Positions 15,151 through 22,184 of a stretch of 32,153 bases of DNA are shown piece by piece; position 1 is the stretch's first letter, and every line of letters begins with the position of its first letter. The notes below the pieces were generated by a model, which saw only the letters and a list, made by a program, of their open reading frames with translations, did not search any database and had not been told where the DNA came from. The stretch is taken from positions 1-32,153 of the forward strand of contig CAYLNM010000031.1 of the NCBI GenBank assembly GCA_964385045.1, in the 5' to 3' direction. This DNA comes from CAYLNM01 sp964385045 (GTDB lineage Bacteria > Planctomycetota > Phycisphaerae > Phycisphaerales > SM1A02). Position numbers and translations under genes: made by a program.

Positions 15151-15166
15151 GCGGGACACGTCCCGC
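15151..15166. promoter_or_regulatory. Inverted repeat in the PEP-CTERM gene leader
   Basis: GCGGGAC and GTCCCGC flank AC, a 7-bp dyad 29-44 nt before the ATG and 10 nt downstream of the TATGCT hexamer. Its position suits a repressor operator or a leader hairpin. Confidence 0.35.
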
Positions 15167-15176
15167 GCGCGGCCGG

Positions 15177-15182
15177 AGCATA
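15177..15182 (-). promoter_or_regulatory. Candidate -10 element of the PEP-CTERM gene
   Basis: TATGCT on the minus strand, 54 nt before the start codon at 15122. It is the same hexamer as before the ECF sigma gene. No clear -35 is seen. Confidence 0.35.
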
Positions 15183-15209
15183 CCGCGAGGGGGCTGACGC
15201 ACGCGCGGT

Positions 15210-15282
15210 TCCTGCGCACGGGTTTCGCGAGGATGCCAATCGCAGGGCGTGACCCGTTCCCCGATCAGGATCCTGCGCACGG
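15210..15282. promoter_or_regulatory. Pair of 12-bp direct repeats in the 15123-15447 gap
   Basis: TCCTGCGCACGG occurs at 15210-15221 and 15271-15282, 61 bp apart. The pair lies between the divergent PEP-CTERM and sensor-kinase genes. Apart from this, the inverted repeat and the TATGCT element, the 325-bp gap shows nothing recognisable. The open frame that runs through it ahead of the kinase is low-complexity and probably untranslated. Confidence 0.35.
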
Positions 15283-15447
15283 ATGGTGGTCGACGACGCT
15301 CCGACGCAGCATGGGCCCCCTCGGGGCTCGAAACTCGGACTCCAGCCCGGCGGCCTCCCGCGCCGACTCCTCCTGAGGGACACTTCCCCGGTCGGACGCT
15401 CGCCCGGGAAGCGAGGTCCGCACCGAGGGGCACTCGGGGAGCCATCG

Positions 15448-17004
15448 ATGCGAGAGGACATGCACGGCCCGGTCACGCTGGACCAGTCGCGGATCTTCCG
15501 CTTCGCCGCGGTGGGAACGGTGGTCTCCTTCGCGGTGATGCTCGCGATCTGGGCCACGCTCCGGGCCAGCGGGCTGGCGCCGGTCGCTACCGCGGCCGAG
15601 GGTGGCGGTCCGATCGAGCCCGCCGCCGCCGCGTGCTGCCCGCCCGGGGACGGACCCGTCGGCACGACCGACGCCGCCGGGGCCGCGATGCCGGGCTCGC
15701 CGGCGCTGCCCGCCGCTCCTGCCGACCCCGCCGCGTCCCCCCCCGCCGCGGGCGCCCCGGACGCGGTCGCCTCCGGGCCCGCATGGCTGCTCGACACCAC
15801 CGGCTTCCCGCGCCGCTGGAACTGCGGCACGTGGACCGCCGAGCTGGGCTGGATCCACGTGATCGGCGACGCCTCGATCTGGGGCGCCTACATGGCGATC
15901 CCGGCGATCCTCGGGATCTTCGTGCTCCGCGGCGGGTCGCCCCTGCCCGCCCCGATCTGGCTGTTCATCGCGTTCATCGCCACCTGCGGCTTCGGCCACC
16001 TCATGGAGTCGGTGATCTTCTGGGAGCCGGTCTACCGCCTCGCGGGCGTCTGGAAGTGGCTGATCGCCGTGGTCTCGTGGGCCACCGTGGCTGCGATCCT
16101 CCCCGCGGTGCCGCAGGTCCTACGCTGGCCGCGGCTGGCCGACCTCAACCGCGAGCTCGCGGTCCTCAACCAGTCGCTCGAGCAGGAGCGGCAGCAGGTC
16201 GAGCGGGCCAACGCCCGCCTGCGCGACACCAACGCGGAGCTCGAGCAGTTCGTCTACAGCGCCTCGCACGACCTCAAGTCGCCGCTGGTCACGATCTCGG
16301 GCTTCCTCACGCACCTGCAGCGCGACCTCGAGGCGGGGCGGCAGCAGTCGCTCGCCGGCCACGTCGAGCGGATCAGCCGCTCCACCGCCCGCATGAAGGC
16401 CTGCGTCGACGACCTGCTGGAGGTGAGCCGGGTCGGCCACGTCACGGAGGAGCTCGAGCTCGTCCGGCTGGACGAGGCCTTCGATCGCCTGCGGATGATG
16501 TTCCGGGATCGGCTCCGGGCCGCCGGCGCCACCCTCGAGTCCGACTTCGACGTCGACGAGGTCCTCGTCACGCCGAGCCACCTCGACCGGGCGCTCATGA
16601 ACCTCGTCGACAACGCGATCCGCTACGCGGGCGAGGGCGAGGGCGCGGCCCCCCGCATCACGGTCGGCTCGCGCCGCGAGGCGGGCGAGACGCGGGTCTT
16701 CGTGGCCGACGACGGGCCCGGCGTGCCGGCCGAGCATCACGACCGCATCTTCGAGCTCTTCCAGCGGCTGTCCTCCGACGGCGAGGGAACCGGCGTGGGG
16801 CTGACCGTGGTGCAGCGAGTGGCCGGCGCCCGCGGCGGCCGGGCGTGGGTCGAGTCCGCTGCCGGCGAGGGGGCCACGTTCTGGATGAGCTTCCCCGATG
16901 CCTCGGAGCCCGGCGCAGTCGGCTCGGCCGCGTCGGCCACCGCCACCGCCGCCACCACCGCCGACACCGCCGACACCGCCCCGGGGACGGAGACCCGATC
17001 GTGA
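15448..17004 (+). CDS. Sensor histidine kinase with ethylene-receptor-like membrane domain
   Basis: A 518-residue kinase. Transmembrane helix 1 is at 17-42. A low-complexity loop with Cys63-Cys64 follows to about 110. A three-helix domain at about 120-230 resembles ETR1-type ethylene receptors. Asp141, Tyr148, Ile151 and Pro152 (GDASIWGAYMAIP) keep the spacing of ETR1 Asp25, Tyr32, Ile35 and Pro36. Cys180 and His184 (CGFGH) match copper ligands Cys65 and His69. A coiled coil leads to the HisKA domain with His274 in SASHDLKSP, then HATPase motifs NLVDNAIRYA, DDGPGVP and GTGVGLTVVQRV. The tail is a Thr/Ala repeat. The ATG at 15448 puts helix 1 at the N-terminus. The stop overlaps the response-regulator start as GTGA. 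Copper and ethylene binding are inferred from conserved residues; another small ligand is possible. Confidence 0.9.
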   Translation: MREDMHGPVTLDQSRIFRFAAVGTVVSFAVMLAIWATLRASGLAPVATAAEGGGPIEPAAAACCPPGDGPVGTTDAAGAAMPGSPALPAAPADPAASPPAAGAPDAVASGPAWLLDTTGFPRRWNCGTWTAELGWIHVIGDASIWGAYMAIPAILGIFVLRGGSPLPAPIWLFIAFIATCGFGHLMESVIFWEPVYRLAGVWKWLIAVVSWATVAAILPAVPQVLRWPRLADLNRELAVLNQSLEQERQQVERANARLRDTNAELEQFVYSASHDLKSPLVTISGFLTHLQRDLEAGRQQSLAGHVERISRSTARMKACVDDLLEVSRVGHVTEELELVRLDEAFDRLRMMFRDRLRAAGATLESDFDVDEVLVTPSHLDRALMNLVDNAIRYAGEGEGAAPRITVGSRREAGETRVFVADDGPGVPAEHHDRIFELFQRLSSDGEGTGVGLTVVQRVAGARGGRAWVESAAGEGATFWMSFPDASEPGAVGSAASATATAATTADTADTAPGTETRS

Positions 17005-17408
17005 GCGACGCCCCCCACCGCCTGCTCCTCGTCGAGGACGACGACGACCACGCCGAGCTGTTCCGGCTCGCGTTCCCGGACCGCGAGATCCGCCACGTCC
17101 GGACCGCGGAGGCCGCGCTCGACGCCCTGCGGGATGCCGGATCGCCGCCCCCGGACCTCGTGGTGCTCGACCTCAAGCTCCCCGGCCACGACGGACTGCA
17201 CGTGCTGCGGGAGGTGCGCGCGGACCTGCGGCTCGCGGGCCTCTCGGTCGCCGTCCTGACGACGTCGCGGGCCGAGCGCGACCGGCTCGCGGTGGCCGAG
17301 ATCGGGGCCGACGCGTACTACGAGAAGCCGATGGGCGGCGAGGACTTCGACCGGCTGCGGGAGCGGATCGACGACTGGTGGCCGCGCTGGCGGGCGCGGT
17401 CGGCGTGA
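17001..17408 (+). CDS. Single-domain response regulator (CheY-like)
   Basis: A 135-residue receiver with no output domain. The acidic pocket is Glu12-Asp13 in LLLVEDDDDHAELF. The phospho-acceptor is Asp57 in LVVLDLKLPG. The conserved Thr lies in VAVLTTSR and the Lys in YYEKPMGG. The GTG start at 17001 overlaps the kinase stop by four bases, so it is the partner of the ethylene-receptor-like kinase. It resembles the Rcp1-type regulators paired with phytochrome-like kinases. Lacking a DNA-binding domain, it must act by protein contact or pass phosphate onward. Confidence 0.95.
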   Translation: MSDAPHRLLLVEDDDDHAELFRLAFPDREIRHVRTAEAALDALRDAGSPPPDLVVLDLKLPGHDGLHVLREVRADLRLAGLSVAVLTTSRAERDRLAVAEIGADAYYEKPMGGEDFDRLRERIDDWWPRWRARSA

Positions 17409-17461
17409 GCCGCCGGCGCCGGCCCCCGCCCGGCCCGCGCCGGAGCCGGGCGCCGCGGCTC
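17407..17461. terminator. Hairpin spanning both stop codons of convergent genes
   Basis: GAGCCGC-C-GGCGCC (17407-17420) pairs with GGCGCC-GCGGCTC (17449-17461): 13 bp with one bulged C and a 28-nt GC-rich loop. The left arm begins inside the response-regulator stop and the right arm ends inside the porin stop, so one structure may serve as terminator for both. Confidence 0.5.
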
Positions 17462-18749
17462 AGAACGCGACCTGCCCCTGCATCCGCACCACGATCTGCC
17501 CGTCCCCGGACTCGGCCCGCCACCCGGTGTTGACGGTGCGCCACCGGCCGCCGGGACCGTCGAGCGCGTAGACCACGTCGGCCTGCAGCTTCAGGCCGTG
17601 ACCGTCGAGGTACAGGTTCGCCCCGCCGCCGATCGTCAGCAGCTCGTCCTCGGCGTCGCCGACCTGCACCCGCCCCACGAGCTCGAGCCGCTCGTCGACG
17701 AAGCGGCCGACGCGGGCGGTCGCCCCCCAGCCCCGCTCCCTCCCGTCCGGATCGTCGAGCACGCCGACGACGGTGAGGCTCCAGCCGTCGTCGAGCCACA
17801 GGGCGTCGACGGTCGCCTGCGTGCGGTCCCGGCCGCCGGCGCGCTCCCGGTGCAGCACGCCCAGCCCGAGGGCGCCGGCCGCCTCGGTGCCGGGAACGCC
17901 GGTCTCCTGCCGCAGCGGGCGCCAGTCGCCGGCGAGCCTGAGCTCGACGCGGGCCGAGGCCCGCCACGCGTCGCCGGGCGAGCCCGCGCCCGGATCCTGG
18001 ATCGCGACGTGGCCGCGGACCTCGCCCATCGTCGCACGCACCATCACGCCGGGGCGCCGAAGCTGCCGGACGAGCCGCGAGACCAGCGATCGCTCCACCC
18101 CGGGCAGCCGCTTGGCCGAGGTCAGCTCCTCGCGGAGGAAGATCGGCCGGAAGTTGCCGACCCGCACCCGCCCCCCCGCCGCGTCGCGCCACTCCACCCA
18201 CGCGTCGGTGAGGGAGAACGGGTCGCCGTCGTTGGAGAAGCCGCCGCCGAGCTGGTAGCGGAGCCGCTCGTCGAGCACGTGGCCGACCGCCTTGAGCCGC
18301 GTCCGCCGCAGCTCGGTGCCGGCGACGGTCGGGTCCTCGCCCGGCCCCGCGTCGCCGAGGACGCTCGCCACGAACCGCACCTGCACGTGGGCCGCGAGCC
18401 CCAGCTCGAAGCGGCCGTCGGCCGAGCGCAGCCGCGGGCGACCGTCGAAGCCTCCGCCGCCGAGCGGGCCGTCCCGGCCGGCCGTCCGCGTCGCCGCGTC
18501 CCGCAGCGCCGCGTCGAGCAGCGCCGACACCGCGGCGGTGCGGCGCCGGGCCCGCCGCTCGTCCCGCCGCGCGCCGCGCTCGGCCCGCAGCCGGGCGACC
18601 GTCCGCTCGAGGGCCGCGAGCCGCGCGTCGAGCGCCGGCGCGGCGGCCGCCGACGTGGACGCGGGGGCGGCCCCGGCGGCTCCGGTGGCCCCGACCGCCG
18701 CGAGCAGCACCCCGGCGAGCGCGATCCCGGTCCCGAGCCGCCGACTCAC
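17460..18749 (-). CDS. Outer-membrane porin, OprP/phosphate-selective porin-like
   Basis: A 429-residue protein. A signal peptide ends near residue 27 (AGAAPAS). An Arg-rich coiled-coil segment (LDARLAALERTVARLRAERG) spans about 38-75, as in porins with an N-terminal coiled coil. The barrel follows: FELGLAAHVQVRFVAS, RRTRLKAVGHVLDERLRYQL, AWVEWRDAAGGRVRVGNFRP and repeated amphipathic strands, ending VRMQGQVAF with the terminal Phe used for outer-membrane insertion. The LRRTRLKAVGHV and VGNFRPIFLREELTS stretches resemble the OprO/OprP family. Substrate cannot be read; Arg-rich strands would suit anions. The GTG start at 18749 overlaps the stop of the upstream S9 peptidase, so the two are coupled. 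Confidence 0.8.
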   Translation of the reverse strand: MSRRLGTGIALAGVLLAAVGATGAAGAAPASTSAAAAPALDARLAALERTVARLRAERGARRDERRARRRTAAVSALLDAALRDAATRTAGRDGPLGGGGFDGRPRLRSADGRFELGLAAHVQVRFVASVLGDAGPGEDPTVAGTELRRTRLKAVGHVLDERLRYQLGGGFSNDGDPFSLTDAWVEWRDAAGGRVRVGNFRPIFLREELTSAKRLPGVERSLVSRLVRQLRRPGVMVRATMGEVRGHVAIQDPGAGSPGDAWRASARVELRLAGDWRPLRQETGVPGTEAAGALGLGVLHRERAGGRDRTQATVDALWLDDGWSLTVVGVLDDPDGRERGWGATARVGRFVDERLELVGRVQVGDAEDELLTIGGGANLYLDGHGLKLQADVVYALDGPGGRWRTVNTGWRAESGDGQIVVRMQGQVAF

Positions 18750-21046
18750 CCGCCGCCGGCCATCTTCCGCAGCTCCTGCACGATGTAGCGGGCCATCCGC
18801 CGCTCCTCCTCGTCCTGGCTCCGGGCGACCTGGCCCTCGAGCAGGCCCGCGATCGCGAGGACGCGGCCGGCGGCCGCCGGGTCGTCCTCGAGCTGCCGGC
18901 GCATGCGGTCGATCACCTGCCGTGCCTGCGCCTGCCGCGCCGCGGGGAGATCCTCGAGCCGGATCTCCTCCTCGGCCGCGCCCGCCCCGTCCTCGTCACC
19001 GGCGTCCGCGACCGCCTCGCCCGTCCACCGCTCGACCCCCGGCAGCGACAGCTCGCCGAGCTCGCGCACCTGGGCCGAGCTCTCGGCCACGTCGCCCCCG
19101 AGCGGCTCGGCCCGCCCGCCGAGGTGCTCGGCCAGGAACGCCTCGGCGACCGCGTTGAACGCCATCGAGTTCTCGGGACGGGCGAAGCCGTGGCCCTCGT
19201 CGGGGAAGACGACGTACGTGACCGGGATGTCGCGCTCGTTCATCGCCTCGACGATCTGGTCGCTCTCGCTGATCTTGACCCGCGGGTCGTTGGCCCCCTG
19301 GCCGATCAGCAGCGGGTCCTCGATGTTCGCCACGTGCGTCAGCGGGGAGATCGAGTCGAGGTACTCCGGCTCGGCGAGCGAGCCCACGCGGGCGGCGAAC
19401 ATCGCCCGCATCGGCTCCCAGTAGGGCGGGATCGTCTGGAGCAGGGTCCGCACGTGCGACGGTCCGACGATCGAGATGCCGCACGCGAAGACCTCGGGGT
19501 CGCGGGTCAGGCCGGCCAGGGCGGCGTACCCGCCGTAGCTGCCGCCCATGATCGCGACCCGCCCGGGATCGGCCACGCCCTCGTCGATCGCCCACTGGAC
19601 GGCGTCGACCAGGTCGTCCTGCATCCGGCCGTACCACTCGCGGTTGCCGGCGTTCAGGAACGCCTTGCCGAAGCCGGTCGAGCCGCGGAAGTTCGCGCTC
19701 AGCACCGCGTAGCCGCGGTTGGCGAGCCACTGGTGGTACGGGGAGTAGCCCCAGTCGTCGCGGGCCCACGGACCGCCGTGCACCAGGAGGACCATCGGCA
19801 CCGGACCGTCCGCGTTCCGCGGCCGCGACAGATAGGAGGGCATCGACAGCCCGTCGCGGGTCTCGATCTCGACCGCCCGCATCTCGACCAGCGGCAGGTC
19901 CTCGAGGGCCGGCCGATTGCTGAAGAGGAAGTGGGCCTCCTGCGCGTCGCGGTCCCATCGCCAGTACCGGACCGGCCCGTCGTCGTCGATCGCGGCCACG
20001 ATCCACGTGCGGTCGTCGCCGCTGCGATCGGTGATCTCGATCTCGCCCTCGATCGCCGCGTCCAGGGCCGCGAGGTCGCCCCGCACCGCGTCGTCGAGCA
20101 CGGTCCATCGCTTGCGGAGCCGCTTGGTCGCGACCGCCTCGGGGCGACGGGTCAGCGGGTTGATCAGCACGTCGGCGATGTCCGACGCCTCGCTCGCGAA
20201 GAGCGTGCGGCGGTTCCCGGTCGAGGGATCGACCGCCACGAGGGCCGAGGTGTCGCGATCGGACGGGTCGGTGAGGAAGAGGTCGGCGCCGTCGGCGGAG
20301 AGCCCGAGCAGGCCGAAGTTGCCGGTGTCCTCCATCGGCACGCGGAGGAACGAGACCCACTCGGCGTGGTCGCTCTCCCGCATCTGGACCTCCATCCCGC
20401 CGTCGCCGGTCATCCGGGCGCGGCCGCGGACGTGCCACTCGTCGTCGGGGACGTAGCCGATCCAGCCCTCGGCGTTCTCGACGATCCGCTCGGTCTCGCC
20501 GGTCCGCGTGTTCAGGCGGAGGACGTCCTGCATCCGCGGGTCCCGGTCGTTCATCAGGACCAGCAGCTCGTCCGGCCGATCGCGGTGGGCGGCGAGGATG
20601 GAGGCCCGCACGCCCTCCTGCGGCGTGAGGTTCGTCTCCTCGCCGGTGATCACGTCGACCGCGAAGATGCTCGTGTTCTCGTCGCCGCCCTCGTCCTGCA
20701 GGTACAGGATCTGCTCGCCATTCCACGACCACGCGTACTGGCGGATGGGCCGGCGCTCGGAGCGGGTGATCGGGGCCGCCTCGCCGCCGCCGACCGGACG
20801 GATCCAGACGTTGAGCACGCCGTCGAGCGGGGCGAGGTACGAGATCATGCTCCCGTCCGGGCTCACCTGCACGCTCGCCCGCTCGGGGTTGCCGAAGAGG
20901 ACGGACCGCGGGATGAGCGGGACCGCCTCCTGCCCGGCCGCGGCGACGGCCGTGGACGCGGCCCCGGCGGCGACGCCGGTGGCGGCGAGCCCGCACGCGG
21001 CGGCGAGCAGGGCGAGGGCGCGGGCGGGACGTCGTCGGGTGGCCAT
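18746..21046 (-). CDS. Secreted S9 family peptidase (prolyl oligopeptidase/acylaminoacyl-peptidase type)
   Basis: A 766-residue exported serine peptidase. A signal peptide covers about 1-37 (basic start, then ALALLAAACGLAATGVAAGA). A seven-bladed beta-propeller to about 400 (VQVSPDGSMISYLAPLDGVL, YAWSWNGEQILYLQDEGGDE) precedes an alpha/beta-hydrolase domain. The catalytic triad is Ser503 in GGSYGGYAAL, Asp587 in GANDPRVK and His619 in DEGHGFA. VHGGPWARDDWGY is the oxyanion region. A charged helical C-terminal extension of about 100 residues (670-766) is extra to the family. The enzyme should cut short peptides in the periplasm or outside. The ATG at 21046 has GGAG upstream. Coupling to the downstream porin suggests joint action in nutrient handling. 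Confidence 0.93.
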   Translation of the reverse strand: MATRRRPARALALLAAACGLAATGVAAGAASTAVAAAGQEAVPLIPRSVLFGNPERASVQVSPDGSMISYLAPLDGVLNVWIRPVGGGEAAPITRSERRPIRQYAWSWNGEQILYLQDEGGDENTSIFAVDVITGEETNLTPQEGVRASILAAHRDRPDELLVLMNDRDPRMQDVLRLNTRTGETERIVENAEGWIGYVPDDEWHVRGRARMTGDGGMEVQMRESDHAEWVSFLRVPMEDTGNFGLLGLSADGADLFLTDPSDRDTSALVAVDPSTGNRRTLFASEASDIADVLINPLTRRPEAVATKRLRKRWTVLDDAVRGDLAALDAAIEGEIEITDRSGDDRTWIVAAIDDDGPVRYWRWDRDAQEAHFLFSNRPALEDLPLVEMRAVEIETRDGLSMPSYLSRPRNADGPVPMVLLVHGGPWARDDWGYSPYHQWLANRGYAVLSANFRGSTGFGKAFLNAGNREWYGRMQDDLVDAVQWAIDEGVADPGRVAIMGGSYGGYAALAGLTRDPEVFACGISIVGPSHVRTLLQTIPPYWEPMRAMFAARVGSLAEPEYLDSISPLTHVANIEDPLLIGQGANDPRVKISESDQIVEAMNERDIPVTYVVFPDEGHGFARPENSMAFNAVAEAFLAEHLGGRAEPLGGDVAESSAQVRELGELSLPGVERWTGEAVADAGDEDGAGAAEEEIRLEDLPAARQAQARQVIDRMRRQLEDDPAAAGRVLAIAGLLEGQVARSQDEEERRMARYIVQELRKMAGGG

Positions 21047-21239
21047 GGGGGTCTCCGTCGAACCGGCGCCGGTCGAGCCGGCGGTGGATGAGGCGAACGG
21101 TCGCGGCGCCGGGTCCGGGGCCCGGGCCGGGCGTGCCGGGGCTGCGAGCCGCGGGCGTCGCGCATGGTATCGGCGTGGCCTCCGGCCGAGGGCTGCCGCG
21201 GGGGGCCCGCCGCCCCCCGACGTGCCCGCGCCGATGCCC

Positions 21240-21301
21240 GCTGCGAGGTCCGCTGCGAGGTCCGGCCCGCCGCGCCGCCCGCCGCGCCGCCCGCCGCGCC
21301 G
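21240..21301. repeat. Two adjacent 12-bp tandem repeat families between genes
   Basis: GCTGCGAGGTCC is repeated twice (21240-21263). After GG, CCCGCCGCGCCG is repeated three times (21266-21301). All copies are exact and both units are 12 bp. They lie in the 316-bp gap between the divergent peptidase and HAD genes. The rest of that gap holds no recognisable gene; TAGCAT at 21302-21307 is a weak -10 candidate for the HAD gene. Confidence 0.9.
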
Positions 21302-21362
21302 TAGCATGCGGCCCCCGCCGCGGGCCCGGTCCCCGCCCCGGCGATCGCGCCCGGAGCCCCGC

Positions 21363-22061
21363 ATGACCGCCCCCGCCGACGGCCTTCCCGCGGCCGTGAT
21401 CTTCGACGTCGACGGCGTCCTCGTGGACTCGTACCGGGCCCACTTCGAGAGCTGGTCCGCCGTCGCGGCCGAGACCGGGGTGGCCTTCGACGAGACCGAC
21501 TTCGCCGCGAGCTTCGGGATGACGAGCGACGAGGTCCTGCGGCGGCACTGGCACCACCCCGACCGGCCGCTGACCGCGGCGCGGCTCCGGGAGCTCGACG
21601 CCCGCAAGGAGGCGCTCTACCGCACGATCGTCGACCGCGCGTTCCCCGCGATTCCCGGCGCGACGGCGCTGATCGACGCCCTGCACGCCGCCGGCGTGCC
21701 GCTCGGCGTCGGCTCGAGCGGTCCGCCGGAGAACGTGGCCCTCGTCCTCGACCGGCTCGAACGGCGGGAGCGATTCGGGGCGGTGGTGAGCCGGGCCGAC
21801 GTCGCCCGCGGCAAGCCCGCCCCGGACATCTTCGCCCTCGCGGCGGAGCGGCTGCGAGCCGATCCCGGCCGGTGCGTGGTGATCGAGGATGCGCCCCCGG
21901 GCGTGGAGGCGGCCCGGGCCGCGATGATGCGGGTGGTGGCGCTGCTCTCGACCGGTCGCCGACGCGGCGACTTCGACGAGCGGCCGCCCGATGCGTTCGT
22001 CGCCTGCCTGACCGAGCTGGATCCGGTCCGCCTCGGGCGCATCGCCCGCGGGGGCGGCTGA
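21363..22061 (+). CDS. HAD-superfamily phosphatase/phosphomutase (beta-phosphoglucomutase-like)
   Basis: A 232-residue cytosolic HAD hydrolase, subfamily IA. Motif I FDVDGVLVDS holds nucleophile Asp15 and acid/base Asp17. The helical cap (residues 20-90) follows. Motif II is GVGSSGPPEN, motif III is the Lys in RGKPAPDIF, and motif IV is VIEDAPPGVEAA. This pattern fits beta-phosphoglucomutase-like or phosphoglycolate phosphatase-like enzymes. The exact substrate cannot be read. The ATG at 21363 is preceded by GGAG. The gene is probably first of a short run with the downstream membrane protein, though a hairpin at 22104-22124 separates them. Confidence 0.9.
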   Translation: MTAPADGLPAAVIFDVDGVLVDSYRAHFESWSAVAAETGVAFDETDFAASFGMTSDEVLRRHWHHPDRPLTAARLRELDARKEALYRTIVDRAFPAIPGATALIDALHAAGVPLGVGSSGPPENVALVLDRLERRERFGAVVSRADVARGKPAPDIFALAAERLRADPGRCVVIEDAPPGVEAARAAMMRVVALLSTGRRRGDFDERPPDAFVACLTELDPVRLGRIARGGG

Positions 22062-22103
22062 GCTCTCGACGACGCCTTCCGGGAGCGAAGGACGCGGCCC
22101 GGG

Positions 22104-22124
22104 ACGCCTCTCGGAACGAGGCGT
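22104..22124. terminator. Hairpin after the HAD gene
   Basis: ACGCCTC and GAGGCGT form a 7-bp stem with a 7-nt loop, 42 nt past the HAD stop. There is no T-run. It may end the HAD transcript before the TATGAT hexamer at 22184. Confidence 0.4.
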
Positions 22125-22184
22125 GCGACCGGCGGCCCGGTCGACGGTCCGGCGTGGAGCCCGTGCGACGGCGAGCCGATCCCT

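Noticed and set aside
16120..16740. Minus-strand frame opposite the kinase, rich in Asp/Glu/Val/Leu
   Set aside because: Such frames mirror real coding on the other strand in GC-rich DNA. The kinase motifs on the + strand are unambiguous.
19124..21091. Plus-strand 655-residue frame opposite the S9 peptidase
   Set aside because: Composition looks protein-like (His, Asp, Val rich) but no domain is recognisable and the peptidase on the minus strand has a complete catalytic triad.
21266..21301. 12-bp repeats as a CRISPR array
   Set aside because: Units are far too short, contiguous and without spacers.
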